From Gellertiella hungarica (GTDB taxonomy: Bacteria; Pseudomonadota; Alphaproteobacteria; Rhizobiales; Rhizobiaceae), in the NCBI RefSeq assembly GCF_014197145.1, contig NZ_JACIEZ010000002.1:310001-374000 (forward strand): 64,000 bases of DNA. The letters are read 5' to 3'. The first letter of the stretch is position 1. Each line of letters starts with the position of its first letter. The position numbers and the translations under genes are program-made. The notes beneath the pieces are model-generated. The model saw nothing but the letters and a program-made list of their open reading frames with translations. It made no database searches and had not been told where the DNA came from. Shown piece after piece: positions 23,545-32,204 of this stretch.

Positions 23545-23909
23545 TGGCTATGCACTCTAAGTCCAAGCCGTTCGTCGGTGTCCACGTCCTGATCGGGAAG
23601 GTCGACGATGACGTCCTGCGCAAGCTCTCGCTCTGCCTGAGCGATTTCCTTCTTGACCGCGATGTCGCTGAAGGAGAGCGGATCTGCACGGGGCAGTTGT
23701 CCATCTTCGTCTCCGCGCGTGAAGCGAGCGAGGGCATGTTGTGGGTCGAGATGACCGTCTGCCACCAGCAGCGCGCCGACGAGATCAGCGATGTCGTGTA
23801 CAGGCACGACGTTCGCGAGCGGTCGTCTCTTTTTCACATCGCGGACTTCTTGGAGACCCGCGAATGGGCTGACCAGTTCTTTAAAATCGCTGCCGCCGTG
23901 CACGGCTAA
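23544..23909 (+). CDS. Unknown moron protein B
   Basis: 121 residues, ATG overlaps the TAA of the previous gene, so the two are translationally coupled. An alpha/beta protein with VGVHVLIGKVDDDVLRKLSL, FLLDRDVAEGERI, MLWVEMTVCHQQR and a helical C-terminus (LETREWADQFFKIAAAVHG). No catalytic motif. Paired expression with the gene before it suggests a complex or toxin-antitoxin-like or exclusion pair; this is inference from layout only. Confidence 0.6.
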   Translation: MAMHSKSKPFVGVHVLIGKVDDDVLRKLSLCLSDFLLDRDVAEGERICTGQLSIFVSAREASEGMLWVEMTVCHQQRADEISDVVYRHDVRERSSLFHIADFLETREWADQFFKIAAAVHG

Positions 23910-23918
23910 GCCTCCCAA

Positions 23919-23949
23919 GAAGCCCCCACACCGGGGGCTTCTTCTTTTT
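23919..23949 (+). terminator. Terminator closing the moron pair
   Basis: GAAGCCCCC-acacc-GGGGGCTTC followed by TTCTTTTT, nine bases after the stop of 23544-23909. Confidence 0.9.
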
Positions 23950-24018
23950 CCGGGTGTCGTCTCGAATCTTGCAGACACCTGCCGCAGGCTCGTCTCAGCA
24001 TCCAAAACGAGACGACGT

Positions 24019-25131
24019 ATGCCACGATCCGCCACGACATCGCAGAAGACTGACCAGCGTGCCACCGCACCTGGCCACGTCCGCGCGTTTGCGGGTGCGC
24101 CGACCTCCGTCGACGAAGCCACGCGCAGTTTTGACATCGTGATCACGACCGAGACACCCGTTGTGCGCTGCATTCCGGATCCCCGTGTTCCGCGTTCTTC
24201 CGACCCCTTCTCCGGCACGTACATCGAAGTCGGCGAGGTTCTGGTAGCGGCAGGCATCGACCTGAGCCGTGCTCCGCGCATGCCGTTTGTCGACTGTCAC
24301 GACACGTATACGAGCATCGACAAGATTCTCGGCAAAGTGGACGACATCCGTGTCGAAGGCACTGCCATTGTCGGCCGCGTGACGCTGACCCGAAAGCGTG
24401 CCGACCTGCTGCCGGACATCGTCGACGGTTTCTACGGTCAGATCTCCGCCGGGTACTTCTACGACGACAAGGACACCGAACTTGTCGAGCAGCCCGACGG
24501 CGGCATGCCGCTCCTGTTGGTGAAGCGCTGGACGCTTACCGAAGCCTCCGCAGTTCCCGTCGCCGCCGATCCCAACGCTTTCATCCGGAGCCTTGGCTCC
24601 CGAGCTGCTCCTGAAGCGGCAGCCCCCAGTGAGGAGAAACCCATGGACATCGAAGAAATCATCGCCGCTGCAGAAGAGGCGGCAGCCGCTGCCGACGCCG
24701 CCCTCGAAGCCGCTGAAGAAGCAGTCGGCGCCGACGGCACTGCAGAAGAGCTGGTTGAGCGCGTCAAGGCTCTGCGAGGCAAGCGTACCGAGGAAGACAC
24801 CGCTGCCGCTGCAGAAGACGAGCAGAAGCCGAAGCCGGAAGACACCGCCGCAGAGGGCGAGCGTGCCGACGATGCCGAGATGACCGACGAAGAGAAGAAA
24901 GACGTCGAAAACGTCCGCAGCATCGCCAAGGGCTACGGCCTCGACGGTCTCGTCAGCGATCTCCGAGCACTGGGTGCCAAGCCAGCTCAGATCCGCGCAG
25001 CCGTCTCGAAGTCCATCGCCGAGCGCGGCGCCCCGGCGGCTTCCGATCCCGTCGTCGTCAAGACCCCGGTTCGGTCGGCAGTCGAAGCCTTCAACCCATC
25101 CGCCGTCTACGCGGCCAGAAACAAGCGCTAA
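24019..25131 (+). CDS. HK97-type prohead protease fused to scaffold-like C-terminus
   Basis: 370 residues. Residues 40-200 fit a prohead serine protease: FDIVITTETPVVR, a candidate catalytic His in FVDCHDTYTS, strands GKVDDIRVEGTAIVGRVTL, the Ser in YGQISAGYFYDD and LTEASAVPVAADP at the domain end. Residues 210-310 are an Ala/Glu-rich coiled coil (EEAAAAADAALEAAEE) with long acidic stretches, as in phage scaffolds. So one protein may supply both activities given separately by C and Nu3 in lambda. The leader 23950-24018 has GAATCTTGCAG (23964-23974) and CGTCTCG/CGAGACG arms. Confidence 0.82.
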   Translation: MPRSATTSQKTDQRATAPGHVRAFAGAPTSVDEATRSFDIVITTETPVVRCIPDPRVPRSSDPFSGTYIEVGEVLVAAGIDLSRAPRMPFVDCHDTYTSIDKILGKVDDIRVEGTAIVGRVTLTRKRADLLPDIVDGFYGQISAGYFYDDKDTELVEQPDGGMPLLLVKRWTLTEASAVPVAADPNAFIRSLGSRAAPEAAAPSEEKPMDIEEIIAAAEEAAAAADAALEAAEEAVGADGTAEELVERVKALRGKRTEEDTAAAAEDEQKPKPEDTAAEGERADDAEMTDEEKKDVENVRSIAKGYGLDGLVSDLRALGAKPAQIRAAVSKSIAERGAPAASDPVVVKTPVRSAVEAFNPSAVYAARNKR

Positions 25132-25158
25132 GCGGCGCTCAAACCCAGGAGAAATCAC

Positions 25159-25527
25159 ATGGCTACTGTACTCACCCAGGGCAAGGCTGACGAAGGCTTC
25201 ATCGTCGGACAGCTCGAACACGGCCTGAGCCGTGAAACCGTCAAGCTGGCAGCTGGCAGCTACGCACCCGGATCCGTCGTGATGTCCGACGAAGGCGGCA
25301 ACTACGTCCTTGCCACGCAGACCCTTGTCGATGCGGACGTAGACGGCGACGCGACCTATGCGGTCGTCCTCCGCGCATGCTCCGGCACTTCTGCCTTTGA
25401 CGCTGCCGTCCTCGCCGACGTTGCCGCGGTCAAGGATTCGGAACTGGTGCTCGGTGCCGGTCTCACCGTCGCGGAAGTGAAGCCGCTTCTCGCCAAGTCC
25501 AAGATCAAGATCCGCCACGCCGTCTAA
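25159..25527 (+). CDS. Head decoration protein (lambda gpD type)
   Basis: 122 residues, trimeric cement protein that stabilises the expanded capsid. It shows gpD features: short flexible N-terminus, GLSRETVKLAAGSYAPGSVV, DATYAVVLRACSGTSAFDAA and a C-terminal KPLLAKSKIKIR. AGGAG precedes ATG 25159. Length equals the family norm (about 110-120). It sits between protease/scaffold and capsid as in lambda. Confidence 0.9.
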   Translation: MATVLTQGKADEGFIVGQLEHGLSRETVKLAAGSYAPGSVVMSDEGGNYVLATQTLVDADVDGDATYAVVLRACSGTSAFDAAVLADVAAVKDSELVLGAGLTVAEVKPLLAKSKIKIRHAV

Positions 25528-25563
25528 GCGTTGCGAGAACAAAACACGAACAGGAGTTCAAAA

Positions 25564-26565
25564 ATGAGCCTCGCAAACGTCTTCAAGAGCGACATCTTCA
25601 GCTTCACTTCGCTGACTGCCGCCATCAACATGGTGCCCCCGCAGCCGACTTCGGTTGACGGCTTCGCGACTTTCGCTGAGTCCGGCGTGAACACGCTGAC
25701 CGTGACCGTCGAAGAGAAGGATGGCCGTATCGGCATCGTGAAGTCCGCTCCACGCGGCTCCGTCGGCCGTGGCATCTCCTCCAAGCAGCGCCGCGCACGC
25801 GCTTTCACCGTGCCGCACTATCCGACCTATGACCAGATCCTCGCTTCCGAGATCCAGGGCGTTCGCGCCTTCGGCAGCGACAACCAGATGGAAACGGTCG
25901 AGGCCAAGCTGGCCGAGAAGCGCGGCGACATGCTCGCCGACCTGAACAACACGATCAACATGGGCAAGTGGGGTGCCATCGCAGGCGTTCTCTACGATGC
26001 TGATGGCTCGGTTCTCTACGACTGGCACTCCGAATTCGGAGTTGCCCGCAACGAGATCTCGATCGATCTCACGAACCCGAACCTCAACCTTCGCGACGAG
26101 ATGATCAAAGCGAAGCGCCAGGCTGAGAAGGAACTCGGCGGTTACACTTTCAGCAAGTTCACCGTCGCTCTTCCGGCTGGTGTTTTCGACGCCTTCGTGT
26201 CGCATGTCTCCCTGAAGGAGGCCTACGATCGTTGGCAGGACGGTGCCTTCCTCCGTGCCGACAACCGCAAGGGCTTCATGATCGCCGACAACATCGAGAT
26301 CAAGAGCGTCGACATCACCGACCTCGGCAACGGCCTGACGACCATTCCGGACGATGAAGGCTACATGATCCCCGACGCAAACGGCCTCCTGAAGGTCAAC
26401 TACGCTCCGGCCGACACCATGGAAGCCGCGAACACCATCGGTCTTCCGTACTACGCGATGTCCGAACCGATGCCGTTCGGCAAGGGTGTCGAACTCGCCG
26501 CCGAGACGAACTTCATCGCCTACGCCGAGAAGCCCCGCGCCATCGTCCGCATCCTCTTCTCGTAA
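25564..26565 (+). CDS. Major capsid protein (lambda gpE type)
   Basis: 333 residues against 341 for lambda E. Family signs: SLTAAINMVPPQPT near residue 17, GRIGIVKSAPRGS, the RARAFTVPHYPTYDQILASEIQG block, AEKRGDMLADLNNT, and the FVTEKPRA-like end seen here as NFIAYAEKPRAIVRILFS. Builds the icosahedral head. Followed by a strong hairpin that may lower transcription of the following fibre genes. Confidence 0.95.
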   Translation: MSLANVFKSDIFSFTSLTAAINMVPPQPTSVDGFATFAESGVNTLTVTVEEKDGRIGIVKSAPRGSVGRGISSKQRRARAFTVPHYPTYDQILASEIQGVRAFGSDNQMETVEAKLAEKRGDMLADLNNTINMGKWGAIAGVLYDADGSVLYDWHSEFGVARNEISIDLTNPNLNLRDEMIKAKRQAEKELGGYTFSKFTVALPAGVFDAFVSHVSLKEAYDRWQDGAFLRADNRKGFMIADNIEIKSVDITDLGNGLTTIPDDEGYMIPDANGLLKVNYAPADTMEAANTIGLPYYAMSEPMPFGKGVELAAETNFIAYAEKPRAIVRILFS

Positions 26566-26578
26566 CCGAGGAGAGCAT

Positions 26579-26617
26579 AGCCAGCGGGAGGTTTGCCTCC
26601 TTCTCCTCCCGCTGGCT
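26579..26617 (+). terminator. Strong hairpin after the capsid gene (terminator or attenuator)
   Basis: AGCCAGCGGGAGG and CCTCCCGCTGGCT, 13 bp perfect stem, without a T run. Probably an attenuator or mRNA 3'-end stabiliser between capsid and downstream genes. Confidence 0.65.
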
Positions 26618-26647
26618 CCCCTATTCCTTCCATCTCGGAGCGCTCCC

Positions 26648-26974
26648 ATGACCAATACCATTGACACCGCTGTCAGCACCGTGGGCGACGCCTTCCAGGC
26701 TCTCACGCTCGATAGCGCAAAAGTTTCCACGCACTCCGTCGCCTCTCTTTCTTCGGATACGCTGCACGATCTAGCGGAGGACACCACGCTCATCATGATC
26801 TCGGTTGGCACCGAAGGATCCGGCGTGCTCGTCTACCGCGGCGATGCTTTCACGACCTCCAAGAGCTGGCATCTCCGCCCCGGAGACCATCCATTCAACG
26901 TACCCGGCGGCAGCCGCACGCTGCGTTTCCGCGCCGTCGACGAGCTGACGACCGTCAAGATCATGGAGAACTGA
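26648..26974 (+). CDS. Unknown small structural-region protein
   Basis: 108 residues, GGAGCG before ATG 26648. Thr/Ser-rich N-terminus (DTAVSTVGDAFQALTL) then beta-rich segments (TTLIMISVGTEGSGVLVYRG, SRTLRFRAVDELTTVKIME). The small beta-sandwich appearance and position next to the collagen-like fibres suggest a fibre base or capsid accessory protein; unproven. Confidence 0.55.
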   Translation: MTNTIDTAVSTVGDAFQALTLDSAKVSTHSVASLSSDTLHDLAEDTTLIMISVGTEGSGVLVYRGDAFTTSKSWHLRPGDHPFNVPGGSRTLRFRAVDELTTVKIMEN

Positions 26975-26975
26975 G

Positions 26976-28682
26976 ATGCTCGGCCCGTCTCTCATCATTG
27001 GCGGAGGTAGCGGCGGGACAGGTTCGGGTGAAGCCGGGCCTCCCGGCAAGAGCGCATACCAGCTTGCCGTACTCGATGGTTTCGTCGGCACTCTTGAGGA
27101 GTGGCTGGCTTCGCTCGTCGGTCCTCCGGGTGCCACCGGTCCTCAGGGGCCTCAGGGACTGAAGGGCGACAAGGGAGATATCGGCCCTGCTGGTGCCACC
27201 GGCCCCGCTGGGGCGAAAGGCGACACCGGAGCCGCAGGTGCTGCCGGAAAATCTGCGTATCAGCATGCCATCGACAATGGATTCGTCGGCACCGAGAGCG
27301 CTTGGCTTGCGAGCCTGAAGGGCGCAAAGGGAGACACAGGCGAACAGGGTCCGCAGGGCCCGGTTGGCGCAACTGGCCCTGCGGGTCCACAGGGGCCGCA
27401 GGGCATTCAGGGCGTTGCTGGACCTCAGGGTGCCACCGGTCCCGCAGGTGCGCAGGGTGCACAAGGAAATCCCGGCAAATCTGCGTACCAGCATGCCGTC
27501 GACAATGGCTTCGTCGGCACCGAGAGCGCTTGGCTTGCGAGCCTGAAGGGCGCAAAGGGAGATGCCGGAGTCCAGGGGCCGCAGGGTCCTCAGGGCATTC
27601 AAGGCCCGGCCGGAGCGACAGGCCCGGCCGGGTCGAACGGTGCTGCCGGAAAGTCCGCCTACCAGTCGGCTGTCGACGGTGGGTTCGTCGGCACTGAAGC
27701 CGCGTGGATCGCCAGTCTTAAGGGCGCGAAGGGTGACACGGGGGAGCAAGGGCCTGCAGGTGCTGCAGGGGCGACTGGACCACAAGGCCCGGCTGGTGTC
27801 GATTTCAATCCGGCAACATCGACCGTGAAGATCAGGGAGCGCGTCCTCAAGAACACGTCTACGGGTGCGAACCATGTCATGTTCACGACCTCTGGCACCA
27901 CGAACAAGGCGACGCTTCTGGCTCTCGTCAAGTCGTCTTTCAACGTCGTCGACCCGACTAAGGTGTTCGCCGAAAACATCAAGCTGCGGATTGCCTGCTG
28001 TGGTGGTGGTGGAGGTGGCGCGTACGGATCGAGAAACGCGTATGGAGGGTTTCCGGGGTCTCTTCAAGTGCGGGAATGCATGTTGTCCGATTTTCCGGAC
28101 ACCGATATCTCCTACACCGTTGGAGCAGGCGGTGTAGCAGGCGGTGCAGGTGGCTCGACCCAGTTCGGGACAGTTGGATCGGACCTTGGTGCACCTTATT
28201 GGACTTTCGCCCTTTCAGGCTCTGCCGGCGGAGCGGATACAGCGACGCAGGCAGGCTCACACGAGTACTGCCTTAGCCGCGGCATGGATCCGACGACATA
28301 CCGTATGCACGCGTACGTACCAGCCTCGTTTACAGCCCTCGACAGGCAGAGTGCATGGTTCGGTCCAGGCGGCGGCGGACCATCTGCAACAACTCGTGGA
28401 TACGGGGGTGTCGGATCGCGCGGATCCATCTCCGACCTGACTGCGGGAGGCTACCCAAGCGCCAACGAAGCAACCAAGACCGCTGCCAACCACAACGCGC
28501 TGTACTTCGACTCATGGGGTGGCGGCGGCGGCGGAGCCGGAGGTGGCAGCTATGGCGGCAATGGCGGATTCCCCGGTGGCGGCGGTGGAGCTTCGTTCAA
28601 CGACCCAACCTCCTTCAACGCCAGTAAGGGTGGCGCTGGAGCCATCAAGATTCAGTTCATCATCAGGGAGTGGGTGGCATGA
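26976..28682 (+). CDS. Collagen-like fibre protein 1
   Basis: 568 residues. A short anchor (MLGPSLIIGGGSGGTGSG) is followed by Gly-X-Y triplet blocks separated four times by a globular module of the form KSAYQxAVDNGFVGTExAWL-ASLKG (near residues 26, 92, 168 and 226). The C-terminal half from about residue 270 is a Gly-rich domain with GGGGGGAYG-type runs. Triplet repeats imply a trimeric triple helix. The gene lies right after capsid genes rather than after the tail tip, so a head fibre is possible. The repeat modules are nearly identical at DNA level (27250-27330 and 27478-27560). Confidence 0.8.
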   Translation: MLGPSLIIGGGSGGTGSGEAGPPGKSAYQLAVLDGFVGTLEEWLASLVGPPGATGPQGPQGLKGDKGDIGPAGATGPAGAKGDTGAAGAAGKSAYQHAIDNGFVGTESAWLASLKGAKGDTGEQGPQGPVGATGPAGPQGPQGIQGVAGPQGATGPAGAQGAQGNPGKSAYQHAVDNGFVGTESAWLASLKGAKGDAGVQGPQGPQGIQGPAGATGPAGSNGAAGKSAYQSAVDGGFVGTEAAWIASLKGAKGDTGEQGPAGAAGATGPQGPAGVDFNPATSTVKIRERVLKNTSTGANHVMFTTSGTTNKATLLALVKSSFNVVDPTKVFAENIKLRIACCGGGGGGAYGSRNAYGGFPGSLQVRECMLSDFPDTDISYTVGAGGVAGGAGGSTQFGTVGSDLGAPYWTFALSGSAGGADTATQAGSHEYCLSRGMDPTTYRMHAYVPASFTALDRQSAWFGPGGGGPSATTRGYGGVGSRGSISDLTAGGYPSANEATKTAANHNALYFDSWGGGGGGAGGGSYGGNGGFPGGGGGASFNDPTSFNASKGGAGAIKIQFIIREWVA

Positions 28683-28963
28683 GCGATACGCATTTTCTCA
28701 TTGATCCGGACGGCGTGGTCGAAAACATCATCGTCGGAAGTGTCAGCATTCCAGGCTACGCCTGCATTCCTCAGACGCCGGAACTGGTGCGGGTCGGCAT
28801 CGGGTGGGTCTACGATCCTGCGCATGACGCATTCGTCGACCCGAGAGCACCCGCGCTTACAGGACACGACCCGGATGTTCAGCAGAACGAGTTCGTCTGG
28901 TCGCCGGAACATGGAACCTACGTGAATGCGGCACTCGCCGCGCAGGAGTCGTCGAATGCTTAA
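28679..28963 (+). CDS. Small fibre-associated protein
   Basis: 94 residues; ATG overlaps the upstream stop and its end overlaps the next fibre gene. It has a pattern typical of small phage fibre-accessory domains: a variable start with [13 protein letters not shown], then [35 protein letters not shown]. Its place between the two fibres argues for assembly or attachment of one of them. Confidence 0.6.
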   Translation: MSDTHFLIDPDGVVENIIVGSVSIPGYACIPQTPELVRVGIGWVYDPAHDAFVDPRAPALTGHDPDVQQNEFVWSPEHGTYVNAALAAQESSNA

Positions 28964-30527
28964 TCCGAGCCTCATCATCGGCGGCAGCGGCTACGGTCCC
29001 GGCGGTCAGGGAGCGCCAGGACTGTCGGCATATCAGGTGGCCGTCCAGAACGGGTTCTCGGGCACTGTCGAGGAGTGGCTTGCGTCTCTCGAAGGCCCGG
29101 CGGGTCCTACTGGCCCGCAAGGGCCTCAGGGCATTCAGGGACCAGTAGGCCCTCAGGGGCCGCAGGGAGTTCCTGGCCCTGTCGGCCCTCAAGGTCCGCA
29201 AGGGCCGCAGGGTATCCAAGGCCCCGCTGGCAGTGCTGATCCCTCCACCGTCAAGTACGACGCCGCGGGCAACATCGAAGGCCACTACATCTATGCCGGG
29301 CGCATGTCCGACGACGGCAACGGCAACTACATCAGCAACGGTGGCGGTATCGTCATCGGCGGCAAGACTGGTGTGCGCTACCGCCATGAGGGCTTCTATT
29401 CTCACTATGACGAAGGCTCGATCGCGTCTTATCCGAATGTCGCGAACCGCGCCAACAGACTGGCGCTGTGTCCTTCCGGCGAGCCGGAGAACATCATGGG
29501 TGAGGACACGGCATCACTCGCCCTGCAGCACAAGAACGGCAGCTACGAGCAGCGCTTCTGCCTCATCTCGAAGAAGGCCGGAGAGTACCGACTCGCATCT
29601 GTCGCGACTGGTATTGGCACGAACTTCCCGATCACCATCGCGCCCGGTGACTACCGCACCGTCCGCTTCCAAACGGATTTCTCGACCGTCTTCACGACGC
29701 AGGCGCTGAACGGCGGCGGCTACAAAAATACGGTCATCAAGATCGAGCAGCCTGCGGTCTCGCAGTTCATGCGGCTGTTCGGCAGAACCGACGGCAAGTT
29801 CGGGTTCGAATATGTCAACGGTTCGGCGACGATGGAATACCGCCTCAACGGCGTCGGCTTCTCTGTCGGTGCTGCCGATGCCGTTGCCAAGCTGCATGCT
29901 CACATCACGGAGTCGGCAGTGCCAGGCTTCTACGCGAAAGCTACCGCCAGCGACTACTCCGGTCTCGTACACCAGATCGAGGTCAACCGTGCGGCGAACA
30001 GTGCCTACGCGTTCTTCGTCGCACGTTCAAACGCTGGTGCCACGATGGACACCGAGTTTAATTTGCGCGGGGACGGCAACGGCTACGCCGATCTCGCATG
30101 GAATGCCAATGGCGCGGACTATGCCGAGCTGTTCGAGTGGGCTGACGGCAATCCGGATGCCGAAGACCGCGTCGGCCGCAGCGTCGTCCTTGTCGGTGAG
30201 AAGATCCGTCTCGCTTTGCCCGGCGAAGATGCTGTCGGTGTCATCTCGGCATCTCCCTCCGTCCTTGGCAACGCAGCGTGGAATTCGTGGCAGGGCAAGT
30301 ACCTCCGCGACGACTTCGGTCGTGAAGTCAAGGGTGCCGATGGCAACTCGATCCTGAACCCTGCCTACGATCCCGCTAGCGAATACGTGCCGCGCGAGAA
30401 CCGTCGCGAATGGTCGCCTGTCGGCCTTACCGGTCGGCTGCGCATCCACAAGGGCCAGCCGACCGGATCGCGCTGGATCAAGCTCGTTGATGTGAGCGAA
30501 GCCGTAGAGGAGTGGCTTGTCAGATGA
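28956..30527 (+). CDS. Collagen-like fibre protein 2 with Peptidase_G2-type chaperone domain
   Basis: 523 residues. N-terminal anchor [19 protein letters not shown] and one [20 protein letters not shown] module match fibre 1, followed by about 17 Gly-X-Y triplets. A beta-rich middle is followed from residue 385 by [66 protein letters not shown] and VGLTGRLRI: the intramolecular chaperone domain of the Peptidase_G2 family, which folds trimeric spikes and cleaves itself off. So the mature fibre probably loses about 135 C-terminal residues. Confidence 0.82.
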   Translation: MLNPSLIIGGSGYGPGGQGAPGLSAYQVAVQNGFSGTVEEWLASLEGPAGPTGPQGPQGIQGPVGPQGPQGVPGPVGPQGPQGPQGIQGPAGSADPSTVKYDAAGNIEGHYIYAGRMSDDGNGNYISNGGGIVIGGKTGVRYRHEGFYSHYDEGSIASYPNVANRANRLALCPSGEPENIMGEDTASLALQHKNGSYEQRFCLISKKAGEYRLASVATGIGTNFPITIAPGDYRTVRFQTDFSTVFTTQALNGGGYKNTVIKIEQPAVSQFMRLFGRTDGKFGFEYVNGSATMEYRLNGVGFSVGAADAVAKLHAHITESAVPGFYAKATASDYSGLVHQIEVNRAANSAYAFFVARSNAGATMDTEFNLRGDGNGYADLAWNANGADYAELFEWADGNPDAEDRVGRSVVLVGEKIRLALPGEDAVGVISASPSVLGNAAWNSWQGKYLRDDFGREVKGADGNSILNPAYDPASEYVPRENRREWSPVGLTGRLRIHKGQPTGSRWIKLVDVSEAVEEWLVR

Positions 30528-30898
30528 CCCTAGCCCGCGTTTTCCAGCCCATCCCGCGCATCCTGACCCGCACGTTCGCGGTGCCGTCTCCTGCTATCTG
30601 GATCCGGCACCGGGACGACGGGACGACGGCTTCGGATGAGCTGAAAGTGCTGTTCAATGCCGCAACTCTGACTGTCAGTTCCGACGGACTCGAGACGACG
30701 ATGGGCGGCATCCGTGCACGCTGCGCGGTAGCCGACGCACTTGCTCTGGAACCTTCCCGCGCTGCGAACCTGGACTCGCTTTTCAAGGACAACGGCCGCG
30801 ACCAGCTCGTCGTCGACAGCACGGAGTACGAGATCGAATCTTGCAGCGTCGATGGGTACGGTATGTGCGAGATCTCGCTTTACAGGAAGAAATCATGA
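30524..30898 (+). CDS. Head-tail connector (gpFII-like)
   Basis: 124 residues with ATGA coupling to fibre 2. Beta-rich middle with [20 protein letters not shown] and [19 protein letters not shown], similar in pattern to head-tail attachment proteins of the FII family (a barrel that caps the portal/gpW). Gene order (before tail terminator and tube) supports this. The C-terminal GAATCTTGCAG motif at 30836-30846 lies inside the gene. Confidence 0.6.
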   Translation: MTLARVFQPIPRILTRTFAVPSPAIWIRHRDDGTTASDELKVLFNAATLTVSSDGLETTMGGIRARCAVADALALEPSRAANLDSLFKDNGRDQLVVDSTEYEIESCSVDGYGMCEISLYRKKS

Positions 30899-31359
30899 GC
30901 CACATCCGGACAACCGTTCGCAACGCCGTAGTCGAGAGACTGCGCGATGTCGGTGGTTTTGGTCTGGTTGAGCCCGCGCTGCGCATCCTGCGCGGCTTTC
31001 AGGATGACCATTACCCGGTCGCCTTCGTATCTGTTTCTGATGCCGGAACACCTGTCGGCCGCAACCCGCCCGGCAGCCGCCCGCTGCAGCGCAGCCTGAC
31101 GGTCACCGTATCCATCGGATCGATCGACGACCCGGAGAGGCTGGATGAGACGCTCGACGCTCTCGCGGCGAAGGTTGAAATTGCCCTGTCAGATCCGACC
31201 ACAATGACATTCGGTAAAGTGCTCGACTGGTCGTACGTGGCAACCGAGTGGCCGGATCCCGCAACCGTAGAGGAGTACGGCTTTGCCGTCGCCAAGGTCG
31301 TCTTCCGAGGCACAGTCACAACCCCGGAAGGTCAGCCTTCCGTCAACCAACACCAGTAA
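30895..31359 (+). CDS. Tail terminator (gpU-like)
   Basis: 154 residues, ATGA overlap with the connector. [20 protein letters not shown] opening, YPVAFVSVSDAG, PLQRSLTVTVSIGS, and ERLDETLDALAAKVEIAL follow the gpU/minor tail plan (alpha/beta with a long helix). It stops tail-tube polymerisation and joins tail to head. Position before the tube gene agrees. Confidence 0.7.
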   Translation: MSHIRTTVRNAVVERLRDVGGFGLVEPALRILRGFQDDHYPVAFVSVSDAGTPVGRNPPGSRPLQRSLTVTVSIGSIDDPERLDETLDALAAKVEIALSDPTTMTFGKVLDWSYVATEWPDPATVEEYGFAVAKVVFRGTVTTPEGQPSVNQHQ

Positions 31360-31374
31360 TTTTGGAGAGAACAA

Positions 31375-32142
31375 ATGGCGAACAAACTTCGCGGACTTAC
31401 GAATGACAACTATGCCAAATGGTCGCTCCAGGGCGTGTTCACCCCGCACGGCGAAGAAGGCGGCATCAACCTGGGCGACATCGAAGCGCTCGGCTATACG
31501 CCGAACCTGACCGAGATCGAGCGCTACACGAAGGAAACGCCGGAGAAGACGCTGGCACGCACCGATGTCATTCAGAAGGACGCCACGCTCAACCTCACGC
31601 TCAAGTCGATCACGTCGCTCGTCCGGGCCGCGCTCTTCATGGACGACCCCGAGCAGTATCTGACCCAGTCCGCTACCACGAAGACCGTGACCTTCGCGAA
31701 GCTCGTGAAGGGCCGCGTCTACGCCACTGGTCTCAAGGACATCACTGTCACCAGCTTCGAAGGCGACGCCGTCACTTTCGTTGAAGGCACGCACTTCCGC
31801 GTGATCTCGGAGACCGGCCACATCGAGTGGATCGGAGACACCGTCGCCACCGGCGGCGAACTCGACGTCTCCGGTGCCGCGATCACCGTGACATCCGGGA
31901 AGCAGCAGTTCGGCCTGATGGCTGGCAACGGCCTCCGCGGAAAGCTCGACCTTTTCGGTTCGAACGAAATCGGAGTGCCGATGCACATCGAATTCTGGGA
32001 CGTCAAGCTCACGCCGTCTGGCGAAGTCGCGCTGCAGGGTGGTGACGACTACACCGAGGTTCAGCTCACTGGCCGCGTCTACGCCGACCTGTCCCGCGAC
32101 GCCCGCTTCCGCTTTGGCTGCGTCACCGAACTGTCCGCCTAA
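31375..32142 (+). CDS. Major tail tube protein
   Basis: 255 residues, forms the hexameric rings of the non-contractile tail. Predominantly beta: AKWSLQGVFTPHGEEGGINL, DATLNLTLKSITSL, KTVTFAKLVKGRVYATGLKD, GEVALQGGDDYTEVQLTGRV. It precedes the frameshifted chaperone genes and tape measure as in siphoviruses. GGAG before ATG 31375. Confidence 0.85.
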   Translation: MANKLRGLTNDNYAKWSLQGVFTPHGEEGGINLGDIEALGYTPNLTEIERYTKETPEKTLARTDVIQKDATLNLTLKSITSLVRAALFMDDPEQYLTQSATTKTVTFAKLVKGRVYATGLKDITVTSFEGDAVTFVEGTHFRVISETGHIEWIGDTVATGGELDVSGAAITVTSGKQQFGLMAGNGLRGKLDLFGSNEIGVPMHIEFWDVKLTPSGEVALQGGDDYTEVQLTGRVYADLSRDARFRFGCVTELSA

Positions 32143-32204
32143 CCCATCTTTCGGAGCCGGATCTCTCCGGCTCCTCCCACCCACGCCATCCAAGGAGGAA
32201 ATGA

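Noticed and set aside
23995-25542. 515-codon open frame on the minus strand opposite protease and decoration genes
   Set aside because: High GC creates long antisense frames; the plus strand has recognisable protease and gpD-like proteins with ribosome sites, and the minus product is low-complexity.
27100-27830. Regularly spaced repeats suggesting a CRISPR array
   Set aside because: They are in-frame collagen-like and SAYQ module repeats of a coding gene, without unique spacers of constant length.
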